NCBI RefSeq assembly: GCF_028747205.1
Contig: NZ_CP112880.1
Span: 4,774,001-4,838,000, forward strand
Source: Streptomyces sp. CA-278952
Lineage (GTDB): Bacteria > Actinomycetota > Actinomycetes > Streptomycetales > Streptomycetaceae
Reading direction: 5' to 3'
DNA: 64,000 nt
The translations under genes were made by a program, and so were the position numbers. Shown here one piece after another: positions 1 to 8,658 of this stretch. The notes beneath the pieces are model-generated. The model was given only the letters and a program-made list of their open reading frames with translations. It was not told where the DNA came from and ran no database searches. Every line of letters begins with the position of its first letter. Within the stretch, counting starts at the first letter, position 1.

Positions 1-334
1 CCGCTGCTACGCCGCGATGATCGGCCCCGTCGACGGCCACCGCCGCCTGTTCGCCCCCGCCACGCTCACCCTGGCCCGTACGGAGGAGTCGGCGGGCCCG
101 GACCGGGTGCTGGTCGTCAACACCCGCTTCGGCCTGGGCTACATGCTGCACGGCCCGGCGGCGCCGCTGCTGGGCCCCGGATCGTTCGGGCACCCGGGCC
201 GGGGCGGCTCGCTGGGCTTCGCGGACCCGGAGTCGGGCATCGCGCTGGGCTATGTCACCAACGGCCTCCAGAAGGGAGTCACCGCCGACCCCCGTGCCCA
301 GGCCTTGGTCAGAGCAGTACGGTCGGCGCTATGA
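1..334 (+). CDS. Serine hydrolase, beta-lactamase (class C/EstB-like) family, C-terminal fragment
   Basis: The frame is open from base 2, so the gene begins before the window and only about 110 C-terminal residues are visible. They contain RFGLGYML and then FGHPGRGGSLGF. The HPG is the usual third active-site motif (HxG, equivalent to KTG) of class C beta-lactamase and EstB-type serine hydrolases. The segment after it matches the family's closing strands (GIALGYVTNGL). The catalytic SxxK and YxN motifs would lie upstream and cannot be checked. The stop overlaps the next gene's start as ATGA, so it is co-translated with the SDR enzyme. Hydrolytic substrate unknown. Confidence 0.8.
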   Translation, partial: RCYAAMIGPVDGHRRLFAPATLTLARTEESAGPDRVLVVNTRFGLGYMLHGPAAPLLGPGSFGHPGRGGSLGFADPESGIALGYVTNGLQKGVTADPRAQALVRAVRSAL

Positions 335-1137
335 CTCCAGCATCCGACCGGACCTCGGCCGCCCGCTTCGCCGGATACAGCGTCCTGATCACCGCCGCCG
401 GCCAGGGCATCGGCGCGGCAACGGCCCGCCGCCTGGCGGCGGAAGGGGCCTCTGTCCTCGTCACCGACCTCGACGCCAAGCGCGCCGCCCACACGGCGGC
501 GGCGATACGCGAGGCGGGTGGCACCGCCGAATCCCTCGTCTGCGACGTGGCCGACCGGGCGGCGGTCGAGGCGGCCGTCGCCCACGCGGTCGCCGCCTTC
601 GGCCGGCTCGACGTCCTGGTCAACAACGCCTATGCGGCGGGCGAGGACGAGCCGCTCTTCGAGGACGAGTCGGACGAGGTCTGGGAACGCGACCTGGACA
701 TCACGCTCTCCGGCCCGTTCCGCTGCGCCCGCGCCGCGCTGCCGCACCTGGTCGCCTCGGGCCGGGGTGCGATCGTCACCATCGGCTCGGTCAACGGCGA
801 ACAGGACTTCGGCGGCCACGGGTACAGCGCGGCCAAGGCGGGCCTGACCAGCCTCACCCGTACGCTGGCGGGCCACGCAGGACCGCGCGGCGTACGCGTC
901 AACCTGGTCGCCCCCGGCACGATCCGCACCGACGCCTGGGCGGGCCGCGACGCCGAACTGGACCGGGCCGCCGCCCTCTACCCGCTGGGCCGCGTCGGCA
1001 CCCCCGATGACATCGCGTCCGCCGTCGCCTTCCTCGCCTCCATGGACGCGGCCTGGATCACCGGGACGACGCTGCGCGTGGACGGCGGGATCCTCGCAGT
1101 GAACACGGGCTTCCGGCAGGCGATGGCACAGCCGTAA
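331..1137 (+). CDS. SDR family NAD(P)-dependent oxidoreductase
   Basis: This is a 268-residue classical short-chain dehydrogenase/reductase. The nucleotide-binding loop reads TAAGQGIG (residues 21-28), where most members have TGxxxGxG, so the first Gly is Ala. The NNAY motif follows at 98-101. The catalytic residues are Ser153, Tyr165 and Lys169 (GYSAAK), and the C-terminal part has VAPGTIRTD and the usual VDGG end. Length is normal. Asp46 after the second beta-strand suggests a preference for NAD(H), which is an inference. It starts inside the stop of the upstream serine hydrolase, so the two probably work on a common substrate, perhaps ester cleavage followed by oxidation. Confidence 0.88.
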   Translation: MTPASDRTSAARFAGYSVLITAAGQGIGAATARRLAAEGASVLVTDLDAKRAAHTAAAIREAGGTAESLVCDVADRAAVEAAVAHAVAAFGRLDVLVNNAYAAGEDEPLFEDESDEVWERDLDITLSGPFRCARAALPHLVASGRGAIVTIGSVNGEQDFGGHGYSAAKAGLTSLTRTLAGHAGPRGVRVNLVAPGTIRTDAWAGRDAELDRAAALYPLGRVGTPDDIASAVAFLASMDAAWITGTTLRVDGGILAVNTGFRQAMAQP

Positions 1138-1261
1138 GGAAGCAGCCGTAAGGGCGCAGCCGTAAGTCCGTGGTCGAGCGTCGAGTGAGAAGGGCAGCGA
1201 GGGCGTGGTGCGGGCTGTCGTCGCGAGGCGGTGTCCCGTCTCTGTCCGGCACGGTGCCCAC

Positions 1262-1741
1262 CTACTGCTCAGCGCTCAGGGCCATCAGCATCGAGGGGTC
1301 GGTCACGGGGACGAACCCGACCTTGGCGTACAGCTCGTGGGCGTCGAGCGTGGCGAGGAGAATCCGCTTGAGCTCGTACGGGGCGAGGTGGTCGCGCACG
1401 GCGGTCGCCAGCCGTACGCCCAGGCCACGCCCGCGATGCGCCGGGTCCACGTAGACGTCGCAGAGCCAGGCGAAGGTCGCCCGGTCCGTGACGACCCGGG
1501 CGTAGGCGACCTGAGCCCCGTCGGGGCCGTAGACACCGAAGTTGAGCGACCCGCCCATGGACCGCTCGACGAGGTCGCGGCTGCGGCCGCGTGCCCAGAA
1601 GGCGTCGGTGGAGAGCCAGTGGTGCACCAGGCCTATGTCGATGCGGTCCGGGTCGGTGTCGATCTCGTACCGGTCGGCGCCCTGGTTCCCGTTCCCGTTC
1701 CCGTTCTCGTTTGCGTCTTCGCTGCGCGTCATGGACGTCAT
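1262..1741 (-). CDS. GNAT family N-acetyltransferase
   Basis: A 159-residue Gcn5-related acetyltransferase. The acetyl-CoA binding segment is RGRGLGVRLATAV around residues 104-116, preceded by the typical beta-strand WLCDVYVDPAH, and the C-terminal part has ELYAKVGFVPV. The acceptor substrate cannot be told from sequence. The first 25 residues hold a low-complexity NGNGNGN run encoded by a short hexanucleotide repeat (about 1682-1706). That run may expand or contract, and the true start could lie after it. It stands alone, convergent with the SDR gene. Confidence 0.85.
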   Translation of the reverse strand: MTSMTRSEDANENGNGNGNQGADRYEIDTDPDRIDIGLVHHWLSTDAFWARGRSRDLVERSMGGSLNFGVYGPDGAQVAYARVVTDRATFAWLCDVYVDPAHRGRGLGVRLATAVRDHLAPYELKRILLATLDAHELYAKVGFVPVTDPSMLMALSAEQ

Positions 1742-1859
1742 GGGCTGGGATCGTAGCCGTGGCCCGCAGCACCGGTGACGTCCGCGCGGTGGCGCTCGCT
1801 CTGGAGGGGACGGCAGGTGCGCGCGGGTCGGCCGGACGGGATGATTGCCCCCGACGGTT

Positions 1860-2453
1860 TCAGGCGTGTCGCTCGCCGCGTTGGGACAGCGCCGTTTCCA
1901 GGCGGGCGATGTCTTCGACGTCCTTGGCCCGGCGCGGCATACCGGGCACCCAGACCGGAGTCATGCGCTTGATCTCGATCTGTCCCTGTGGGCTGACGAT
2001 GGAGGCCTCCAGGCCGGCGAGGCGACCAGGGGCGGCAGCGGGCATGGCCTCGGGCCACAGGGTTCCGGCCCACGGGCCACCAGCGACGCAGGTGCGGCCG
2101 GCTCCGTCCTTGGACAGGAGCGCGACGCTGATCTCCAGACCGGCTTTGGCGAAGTCGAGCTGCTGCTGTGGTGGTGGTCCGGCGACCGGCTCATAGCCGC
2201 TTCGCGCCAGGGCGGCGGCCAGCTTCCCTGCGCCGGCCTCCCACGTGAACCAGTCGATGTCCCCGTGGTCCCGCGTGATCTCGCCGAGGAAGAAGTCCAT
2301 CGCCCAGCCACCGCGAAGCCACACGGCTACGTCGTTCGCCTCGGCGACCTCCATGACCTCGGCAATGAGCCGGAGCTGCTGACCAGCACGTCGGGTGTCC
2401 ACAGCTCGGCAGACTATGCGGCACCCGCCGCCCCGGCACCCTCGATAGCGCAA
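1860..2453 (-). CDS. Nucleotidyltransferase-fold protein, resembling aminoglycoside/lincosamide adenylyltransferases
   Basis: The protein (up to 197 residues) contains LRGGWAMDFFLGEITRDHGD followed by IDWF. This is the GGxA...HxDID signature of the minimal nucleotidyltransferase fold used by ANT(2'')-like and Lnu-like enzymes and by many uncharacterised relatives. The metal-binding acidic pair is the D-x-D of DHGDID. The rest (KAGLEISVALL, GQIEIKRM) fits the second half of that fold. Chromosomal members are often not resistance genes, so no drug substrate is claimed. The longest frame begins at 2453, but a GTG at 2402 (VDTRRAGQQ) gives a more typical N-terminus, because the residues before it look non-coding. 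Confidence 0.65.
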   Translation of the reverse strand: MRYRGCRGGGCRIVCRAVDTRRAGQQLRLIAEVMEVAEANDVAVWLRGGWAMDFFLGEITRDHGDIDWFTWEAGAGKLAAALARSGYEPVAGPPPQQQLDFAKAGLEISVALLSKDGAGRTCVAGGPWAGTLWPEAMPAAAPGRLAGLEASIVSPQGQIEIKRMTPVWVPGMPRRAKDVEDIARLETALSQRGERHA

Positions 2454-2632
2454 ACGTCTGCGTGCATGGGGCGAGGGAGTTGAAGATCCGTGCGTGAAGA
2501 CGCCGTCCGTGGGCCGTCCGGGGGACGGTACACACCACCTCGTGGACGCCGCGAGAGCCCACGGTCCCGGCGGGAGCCGACTCGTCTAGCGTCGCCGCCA
2601 TCCGCACCGTGAATGCCCGGAGGAGCCCGTCC

Positions 2633-3295
2633 GTGATTTCCTGGCTGCCCGAACGACGCCGCTCACTCGTGTGCCTGCTCATCGCGGCGAGTGCGGCCGT
2701 GGTGCTGCCCCTCGACAGTGTCGTGCGGATCTCGGCCTACGACGTCGGCGTGCTGGTGTTCTTCGCCTTCCTGGTCCCGTACCTGGCCATCACCCTGACC
2801 GCCTTTCTTCGCGCCTCGCCGGAGCAGATCCGTTCCTGGGCCGACCGTGAAGCCCGCGGCACGTTCCTGCAGCGGTACGTCCTGGGCACCGCACCCGGAC
2901 CGGGGGCCTCCATCCTCATCGCGGCAGCCGCGTTGGCCGTGGCTGTCGTGTGGCTGCCCGGCCACCTCAGCACCACCTTTGCCGAGGGGCCGCGCGCCCT
3001 GATGGCGCTGTCACTCGTCGTCATCGCCTGGACGTGCGTCGTCGTCGCGTTCGCCGTCGCCTTCCAGGCCGACAATCTGGTGGAGAACGAAGCGGCGCTC
3101 GACTTCCCCGGAGCGGGGTCTGTGGCCTGGGCCGACTACGTGTACTTCGCTGTGGCCGTCATGACGACCTTCGGCACCACCGACGTCAACGTGACCTCCC
3201 GCGCCATGCGGCGGACCATCTCGGCGAACGCGGTCATCGCCTTCGTCTTCAACACGGTCACCGTCGCCAGCCTGGTTGCCGCGCTCCAGGACTAG
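2633..3295 (+). CDS. DUF1345 family integral membrane protein
   Basis: A 220-residue membrane protein with about five hydrophobic segments and an N-terminal positive cluster (PERRR). The C-terminal part reads [20 protein letters not shown] and ends [14 protein letters not shown]. This is the conserved core of the DUF1345 family, which recalls the pore region of two-pore ion channels. Function is unknown. The GTG at 2633 is preferred over the upstream GTG at 2609 because a strong ribosome site (GGAGGAG, 2619-2625) sits seven bases before it. No obvious operon partner. Confidence 0.75.
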   Translation: MISWLPERRRSLVCLLIAASAAVVLPLDSVVRISAYDVGVLVFFAFLVPYLAITLTAFLRASPEQIRSWADREARGTFLQRYVLGTAPGPGASILIAAAALAVAVVWLPGHLSTTFAEGPRALMALSLVVIAWTCVVVAFAVAFQADNLVENEAALDFPGAGSVAWADYVYFAVAVMTTFGTTDVNVTSRAMRRTISANAVIAFVFNTVTVASLVAALQD

Positions 3296-3486
3296 GTTCC
3301 AGCCGCCCGAAGGTGATCACCTGGCCGTCGTCCCACGTGACCCGGACGGGTCAAGGCATCATCCGCCCCCGCGCAACAGCGGGGTCGGCGGACTCGTGAG
3401 GCGTTTCCCGGTGCGGGCGCGGTGCTGTGACGGAGAATGGGTGCGCATCGTCACACGGGGGGTGCGCGGAGACTGGGGAGGTCTGC

Positions 3487-3840
3487 ATGCTCTTGGAGGT
3501 TCGGGTCGAGTCCGCGGGTGACCTGCGGTCGTTGCGGGGCTGGTTGCGGTCGGACCCCGAGGTACGAGGATCTGCCACGATCGGGGTGCAGGGGACCGCG
3601 CCGCGGCCGGGGGAGATGGGCACGGCGCTCGACGTGCTTCAGCTGGTGACGGGGAACGGATGGAGCGCGGCGTCGTTCGTGCTGGCCCTGGTCGCGTGGC
3701 GGCGGACCCGACCGCGACAGCCGCGGCTGGAGATCCACCGCGGGGACACCGTTTTCGTTCTCACCGGCGGTTCTGATGCGGAGATCGAGCGGGTGGTCCA
3801 GATGCTCGACGCTGCCGGTGATGAGGACGCGAGCCAGTGA
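3487..3840 (+). CDS. EACC1-like (effector-associated constant component 1) small protein
   Basis: A 117-residue protein starting MLLEVRVES. An ATG at 3487 follows the ribosome site GGGAGG (3475-3480), so the longer upstream frame is not needed. The N-terminal part has a beta-strand and then the DLRSLRGWLRSDPEVRG segment. A small-residue hydrophobic stretch (ASFVLALVAWRR) lies in the middle, and the end reads TVFVLTGGSDAEIERVVQML. This layout fits the EACC1 domain described in predicted bacterial conflict systems, where it accompanies caspases or trypsin-like proteases and STAND NTPases. The stop overlaps the caspase start as GTGA. The family assignment rests on pattern recall. Confidence 0.65.
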   Translation: MLLEVRVESAGDLRSLRGWLRSDPEVRGSATIGVQGTAPRPGEMGTALDVLQLVTGNGWSAASFVLALVAWRRTRPRQPRLEIHRGDTVFVLTGGSDAEIERVVQMLDAAGDEDASQ

Positions 3841-4841
3841 GCGTTTTACCTGACCCGAGGGGGTCGCGGGCGGTCCTGGTGGGAACGAGCCGGTACGAGC
3901 GTCTTGAGCAGCTGCCGGCAGTATCGAACAACCTGCGAGCCCTCTCCGGGCTCCTGTCGGGACCGCTGTCGCTGCAACTGCCGCCGCAGCACGTGACCGT
4001 CGTCGAGAACGCGGCCGCCGCGCACACCGTGGTGGGCGCGGTAAGACGGGCTGCCGCCGAAGCCACCGATACTCTGGTCGTCTATTTCGCCGGACATGGG
4101 CTGATCGAGCAGGACGCTCTCAGCCTGGCACTGCCCCACACCGAGTTCGGCCATGTGGAGACCAGCCTGCCCTTCGAATGGCTCCGCCAGGTCCTCCTCA
4201 TGGATTCCAACGCCGAGCGCCACGTCGTGATCCTGGACTGCTGCTACAGCGGTCTGGCTCTCGGGCGGATGAACGCATCGACCGGCTTCGCCGAGCAGGC
4301 CGCCGTGGAAGGCAGTTACCTCCTCGCCGCCGCAGCCGAGACCCGCACCGCCCTGGCACCGGTCGGAGATACGTACACCGCCTTCACCGGCACTCTGCTC
4401 GACACGCTGAACCATGGCATCCCCGGCGGTCCCGCACTGCTGGACCTGGGAACCATCTACCGGCACCTGTATCGGACGATGAGAGCCCGAGGGCATCCCG
4501 TTCCGCAGGCCAGGGACCGCAACAGCGGTGCCCAGGTGGCGCTGGGACGTAACCACGCGAAGCTTCCCGCACCGTTGGCGGCAACACCGTCGGCGGCGAC
4601 ACCATCGTCGGCGGCCACACCACCGGCGGCGGCGCCGTCGCCGGGGGCACAGCCCGGAGCGGAAGCCGCTTGGCATGCACGGCCTGACCCGGGCCGCCGC
4701 TCGCCCGAGGAGGCGGACGCCGAAAGGGCACGGGACAACGCGCCCATCAGCGTGGAGGCGGTGGAAACGGGGCCGTGGAAACCGGCGACGTACTCGTTCA
4801 CCGCCAGGACCGGCCACTGGGCGCGAGAGCGGGGACGGTGA
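3837..4841 (+). CDS. Caspase family (clan CD, C14-like) peptidase
   Basis: A 334-residue protein whose first 230 residues form a caspase-hemoglobinase fold. The catalytic His is His87 in VVYFAGHG. The catalytic Cys is Cys136 in ILDCCYSG, the DxCxSG motif. The start RAVLVGTSRYERL is the typical first strand. A Thr/Ala/Pro-rich linker follows (about residues 245-275), then a short charged tail. Such peptidases act as executioner effectors in predicted bacterial immunity and programmed cell-death modules. Translation is coupled to both neighbours by 4-bp overlaps, so the three proteins are probably made in fixed proportion. No sensor NTPase gene adjoins; the third gene may take that role. Confidence 0.85.
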   Translation: MSVLPDPRGSRAVLVGTSRYERLEQLPAVSNNLRALSGLLSGPLSLQLPPQHVTVVENAAAAHTVVGAVRRAAAEATDTLVVYFAGHGLIEQDALSLALPHTEFGHVETSLPFEWLRQVLLMDSNAERHVVILDCCYSGLALGRMNASTGFAEQAAVEGSYLLAAAAETRTALAPVGDTYTAFTGTLLDTLNHGIPGGPALLDLGTIYRHLYRTMRARGHPVPQARDRNSGAQVALGRNHAKLPAPLAATPSAATPSSAATPPAAAPSPGAQPGAEAAWHARPDPGRRSPEEADAERARDNAPISVEAVETGPWKPATYSFTARTGHWARERGR

Positions 4842-5641
4842 CAGACGACGAGGGCGACCACGCACCGGAGGATCCGGAACCGCCGGTACCAGTCGTCGCG
4901 CGACGTCGGTCGACGACGGCCGTGCCCTCGGCGCGACGCGGGGCACCGCGGGCACGCACGTGGTTGGCCTCGGCCGCCGGTGTCACGCTTCTCGTCGGGG
5001 GCGTCGTCTGGGGCATCGAGAGCTTCGCCTCCGACAAGTCCGGCTCCGGGAAGAAGAATTCGGGCAGCAGCGGCTCTCCCTCGGGGCGGCACGCGGCCGA
5101 CGACAAGCCGAGTCCTCTGCCAACGCGCTCCGACGACAAGACCGCCTACATCGGCGACACCGAGATCAACACGCCCGCGATCATGAAGCTGTCGGACTGT
5201 AACGACAGCCCTCCGACTGACTTCCGGTGGTCGATGGGGCGCCAGCCCGACCCGGTGGTGTTCGGGGAGCCGGTTGACTTCGAGATGTCGTTCCAACGCA
5301 AGTCCGGTCCGGAATGCCGCTTCGACCTGGGTCGAACGACGACCCCGATCACCGTGTACGACCCCTCGGGCGAGCCGATCTGGTGGTCCGACGACTGCGT
5401 CGACCGTGACACCCCATCACGCTGGGCGAGGCTCGACACCTCCAATCCTCTCAAGATCGTGTATGCATGGGACTTTGGCGCAGCACGATGCGCATCGCCA
5501 GAAAGAATTGGAGGTAGCGGGAACGGCGGGAGTGGCGGGGGTGGCGACGTTCTTGGTGCCTACACCTACAGGGTGGAGACGCCCAGCTACCCCGGCGCCG
5601 ACAAACTTGAGCACGATTTCACCGTCAAGGGGAACGGGTAG
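4838..5641 (+). CDS. Membrane-anchored extracytoplasmic protein of the caspase operon
   Basis: Starting at the GTG at 4838, which overlaps the caspase stop as GTGA, this is a 267-residue protein. An Arg-rich cytoplasmic N-terminus (VVARRRSTT...RRGAPRAR) is followed by one transmembrane helix (WLASAAGVTLLVGGVVWGI, about residues 44-62). A Gly/Ser linker leads to an outer domain of about 150 residues. That domain holds four cysteines (CND, ECRF, DCVD, RCAS), enough for two disulfides, and has a beta-sandwich-like pattern ending YTYRVETP...HDFTV. The positive-inside rule places the large domain outside. I do not recognise the family. Coupling to a cytoplasmic caspase suggests an envelope sensor or anchor, which is inference. 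Confidence 0.7.
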   Translation: MTDDEGDHAPEDPEPPVPVVARRRSTTAVPSARRGAPRARTWLASAAGVTLLVGGVVWGIESFASDKSGSGKKNSGSSGSPSGRHAADDKPSPLPTRSDDKTAYIGDTEINTPAIMKLSDCNDSPPTDFRWSMGRQPDPVVFGEPVDFEMSFQRKSGPECRFDLGRTTTPITVYDPSGEPIWWSDDCVDRDTPSRWARLDTSNPLKIVYAWDFGAARCASPERIGGSGNGGSGGGGDVLGAYTYRVETPSYPGADKLEHDFTVKGNG

Positions 5642-5720
5642 CGCCAGCGAGCCTCCGGCCGGCGGTGAATACCGCGGCGAGTGGCCAACGACATGGCCGG
5701 GGCGGACTCGGCCGGAGATC

Positions 5721-6842
5721 TCAGGCGGCGCTCCGCACGTCTTCGGTTCGGTGCGCCTGGTGCGACGTCTGGTCAGCGTGGTGGGCGCGGTGTGTGCGGT
5801 GTTCGCGGCAGTCGCGGCAGTGGCCGGGGGTGGGGGAGCGGAAGGCCCGGTCGCAGTCGTCGCAGGTCTGGAAGGGCGTGACCCTGATGTGGGGGCGGGC
5901 GAGTGCGGCGAGGTCGTGGATGCCCGGGGGTGGTGGCGGGAGCAGTTCGGTGAGCCGGTATTTGAGGAGTTTGGCGGGGTGCTTGAGGGGGTGGGGCGGA
6001 TCGTCGGTGAGGGCGTGGCGGATGGCGTCGGGGCGGGCCGCGCGTTCGAGCCAGGCCGCGACGCCGGGGACCAGTCGACGGAGGTCGTCCTCGGAGAGCG
6101 TGAACTGAGGTGCGTGGCGGGGCAGGTCGCTGAGGAGCGCGGTGGCCGCGCGGTCGAGTTCCGGGGTGAGCTCGGTGGGGCGGGGGAGAGGCCGGGGCGG
6201 CGGCTTGGGTGCGGTCGGGGGCGGTACGAGCGGTACGAAGAGCGGGGCCGGCGGCGTTGCGAAGGGGGAAGGGGGCGGTAGGGGCACGGGTGCGGGCGTT
6301 TCGGGCGCGGGCGGGTCGGTCTGCTCGGACTGGTCGGACGTGGCGGGCGGCATGGGCCGTTCGGGCCTCACCGCAGGTGCCGGTGCCGGTGTCTGGGCCT
6401 GAGGCGGTGCCGGTGCCTGGGGTGTGGTTGTTACGGCGGGTCGTTGGGGGCCCGACGTCTGGCGGGGGTGTAACAGCGCTGTGGGCTGGTTGCAGAAGAC
6501 TGTGCGGGTGATGACCCGGCCGTTGGGGAGCCGTTCCCGGAGGCGTTGCAGGTAGCCGAGGGCTTCCAGTTCGCGCAGGGCGGCCGCGATGCGTTTCTCG
6601 CCTTCGTGGCAGTGGGCGGCGAGTGCCTTGATGCTGACTTCCGTCCCCTGGGGCAGTGACTGGATGCGTACGGCGATGCCGATCGCGGTGCAGCTGAGGC
6701 CGGGGTGCTGGGCGAGGTGGTTGCCGACGACGGTGAAGCGGTCGGTGTGCGGGATGACGATGTGGATCACGCCGGAGGTGGGCAGTGGTCCGGGAACCTC
6801 TGCCAGGGCGCGCGTGAGCGCAGTATTCTGCTGGGTATCCAT
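5721..6842 (-). CDS. Winged-helix DNA-binding protein with Pro-rich linker and C-terminal Cys cluster
   Basis: A 373-residue protein of a type common in Streptomyces as 'helix-turn-helix domain-containing protein'. Residues 30-115 contain a winged-helix region (VSIKALAAHCHEGEKRIAAALRELEALGYL). About 110 residues of Pro/Ala/Thr-rich linker follow. The tail is a conserved helical domain ending in FQTCDDCDRAF...CRDCREH, a four-cysteine probable zinc ribbon, then a His/Arg-rich end. I place the start at the ATG at 6842 (MDTQQNTALTRAL) because the in-frame sequence upstream looks non-coding. Target and ligand unknown. An inverted repeat at 6985-7000 upstream may be its operator. Confidence 0.75.
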   Translation of the reverse strand: MDTQQNTALTRALAEVPGPLPTSGVIHIVIPHTDRFTVVGNHLAQHPGLSCTAIGIAVRIQSLPQGTEVSIKALAAHCHEGEKRIAAALRELEALGYLQRLRERLPNGRVITRTVFCNQPTALLHPRQTSGPQRPAVTTTPQAPAPPQAQTPAPAPAVRPERPMPPATSDQSEQTDPPAPETPAPVPLPPPSPFATPPAPLFVPLVPPPTAPKPPPRPLPRPTELTPELDRAATALLSDLPRHAPQFTLSEDDLRRLVPGVAAWLERAARPDAIRHALTDDPPHPLKHPAKLLKYRLTELLPPPPPGIHDLAALARPHIRVTPFQTCDDCDRAFRSPTPGHCRDCREHRTHRAHHADQTSHQAHRTEDVRSAA

Positions 6843-7171
6843 CGGGAAGCTGTCTCTTCCTTGGTGGTCAGGCCCTCGGTTGGGATTGCAGTCCCGGTCG
6901 GGGGCCGACGTATGTCGGGTGGGGTGTTGCTGGCGTGAGCATATGCCGGACAACCCGCCGGAAAGCGAGCTGAGTTGGGAAATCTCACCCGTGTGGGTGA
7001 CGAGCCCCTGGGATGCGTCAGGTGGTCGCCGGGGTGGGTCGGGTGGGGTTTTTTCTCTTGTTTCTTTAGGTAGTTGATGTCGCGCTTCACCGGGTCGCGG
7101 TCGAGAACGATCCGGTCGCGGGTCCTTCGGGACGCACCGGGTCGCGGCGGCGCACGACCCGGTGGGGGCCG
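6843..7171. other. Intergenic region between the winged-helix gene and the ATPase gene
   Basis: About 330 bases with no convincing gene. It holds the 5' region of the minus-strand winged-helix gene, an imperfect palindrome TCACCC-GTGT-GGGTGA at 6985-7000, and a T-rich stretch near 7050-7068. It also has several copies of CGGGTCGCGG-type sequence at 7087-7145, downstream of the ATPase gene's stop. The short open frames here lack codon bias. Confidence 0.5.
6985..7000. promoter_or_regulatory. Inverted repeat TCACCC-N4-GGGTGA, possible operator
   Basis: Two perfect 6-bp arms separated by four bases lie about 145 bases upstream of the winged-helix gene at 6842. Size and position fit an autoregulatory site. 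No binding protein is known. Confidence 0.3.
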
Positions 7172-7615
7172 TCACCGTACGAGGTCGATCTCCGCCCATA
7201 CGGTCTTACGGAGAACGGGCCCGGGGGTGATGCCCCAGTGGTCTGCCAGCGCCTCCACGATGAGCAGGCCCCGCCCCGTCTCCGAGTCGTCGTCCTCGGG
7301 CGGCTTCACCGCTCCCGGCCCGGGCGGAATGCTGTCGCCGCGCGTGTCGGTGACCTCGATCCGCAGCGTGCCTCCGCTGACGGTGAGGCCGAGTTGGAAG
7401 TCCCGGCCCTTCACGCGCCCGTGCACCGTGGCGTTCGCCGCCAGCTCGGCCACGATGTGCGCCGCCGTCTCCGCCTCCGCCGGGAGTCCCCACGCCCCGA
7501 GATGGGCTGCGGTGAGCAGTCGGGCCAGCCGGACCCCTCGACGGGTGGGGGAGAGCAGCACGGTGAACGCACGGTCGACGGGGAGGTGTTGGGTGCGGGT
7601 GGTTTCTCGATTCAT
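7172..7615 (-). CDS. ATP-binding protein, GHKL anti-sigma-factor kinase (RsbW-like) family
   Basis: A 147-residue protein with the ATPase motifs of the histidine-kinase-like fold: N box AELAANATVHG (about 55-65), G1 box EVTDTRGD (about 87-94), and G2 box ETGRGLLIVEALADHWG. This stand-alone domain is typical of RsbW/SpoIIAB-type switch kinases, of which Streptomyces has dozens. They usually bind an anti-anti-sigma factor or sigma factor. It diverges from the XRE-DUF397 pair at 7780, a recurrent streptomycete arrangement around WhiJ-like regulators. Confidence 0.88.
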   Translation of the reverse strand: MNRETTRTQHLPVDRAFTVLLSPTRRGVRLARLLTAAHLGAWGLPAEAETAAHIVAELAANATVHGRVKGRDFQLGLTVSGGTLRIEVTDTRGDSIPPGPGAVKPPEDDDSETGRGLLIVEALADHWGITPGPVLRKTVWAEIDLVR

Positions 7616-7779
7616 GTCACTCAGCGTGGCCGCCTCTGCGTACTGTGCCCAGTGACCGAGCCCTTGCGTACGGTGAGTGTCCAGGGCTTGTCCGGCCTTG
7701 TCCCGGCTGTCCCCCGTGACGTACGGGGCAGGGGCGCGGTTGGGAAAAGGACGACAGGCGCGTTGGAAACGGGGCTCGC

Positions 7780-8658
7780 ATGAGTGTGGTCGGCGACGGT
7801 ACGGAGCGTGGGGACGGCGGGGTGGACGAGCCCGGCTGGGACGTCGATCCCGATGACGAGCCGGGTGCGGCGGTGGTCGCGGCGGTGGGCCGCCAGATCA
7901 AGGCCTGGCGCGAGGCGGCGGGCATGCGGGCGTGCGAGCTGGGCTCCGCCATGGGGTACGGCGAGGACCTCGTCTACAAGGTCGAGGGCGGTCGGCGCAT
8001 CCCCCGTCCGGAGTTCATGGACGCGGCGGACCTTGCGGTGGGCGCGGACGGAAAGCTCGCGGCGATGAAGTCCGATCTGGCGGAGGTGCGGTACCCGAAG
8101 AAGATCCGGGACTTGGCGAAGCTGGAGGCCAAGGCCGTCGAACTGGCCTCGTATGGCAGCCACAACCTGCACGGTCTGTTGCAGACGGAGGAGTACGCGA
8201 GGGCGCTGCTCGGTACCCGACGCCCTGTTCTGCCACCGGACGAGCTGGAACGCGCGCTGGCCGGGCGCATCGCCAGGCACTCCATCTTCGACCGGGTACC
8301 CGCACCCGAACTCAGTTTCATCCAGGAAGAGGCCTCGCTGCGTCGCCCGATCGGCGGTGTGGCGGTCTGGCGGCGGCAACTGGAAAGGCTGCTTCTTCTT
8401 GGGGAGTTGCCCTTCGTGGACATCCAGGTGATGCCGACCTGCCGGTGGGATCACCCGGGAACGGGTGGACGGATCCAAGTGCTGAAGTTTGCTGACGGCT
8501 CGGCTGTCGGGCGGGCGGATGACGAGTTCGCGGGCAGGCCTATCTCGCATCCGAAGCAACTCCGTATCCTTGAGCTGCGGTACGGCGTCATCGGGTCCCG
8601 GGCTCTTACGCCGGATGAGTCCCGGGCCTTCATCGAGCAAGTGCTGGGAGAGACATGA
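7780..8658 (+). CDS. XRE family transcriptional regulator with DUF5753 domain (WhiJ-like)
   Basis: A 292-residue protein. The N-terminal HTH reads RQIKAWREAAGMRACELGSA...YKVEGGRRIPR (about residues 30-70). The rest is the DUF5753 effector domain, recognised by LHGLLQTEEYARALL, a middle part and VDIQVMPTCRWDHPGTGG. The family includes WhiJ, a developmental repressor of S. coelicolor that works with a small DUF397 partner. The stop overlaps the next ATG (ATGA at 8655-8658), and that next gene is exactly such a partner. Its operator has not been found here. Confidence 0.9.
   Translation: MSVVGDGTERGDGGVDEPGWDVDPDDEPGAAVVAAVGRQIKAWREAAGMRACELGSAMGYGEDLVYKVEGGRRIPRPEFMDAADLAVGADGKLAAMKSDLAEVRYPKKIRDLAKLEAKAVELASYGSHNLHGLLQTEEYARALLGTRRPVLPPDELERALAGRIARHSIFDRVPAPELSFIQEEASLRRPIGGVAVWRRQLERLLLLGELPFVDIQVMPTCRWDHPGTGGRIQVLKFADGSAVGRADDEFAGRPISHPKQLRILELRYGVIGSRALTPDESRAFIEQVLGET

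Noticed and set aside
1860..2453. Antibiotic-resistance nucleotidyltransferase
   Set aside because: The fold motif is present, but chromosomal proteins of this type are mostly uncharacterised. Sequence alone does not support a drug substrate.
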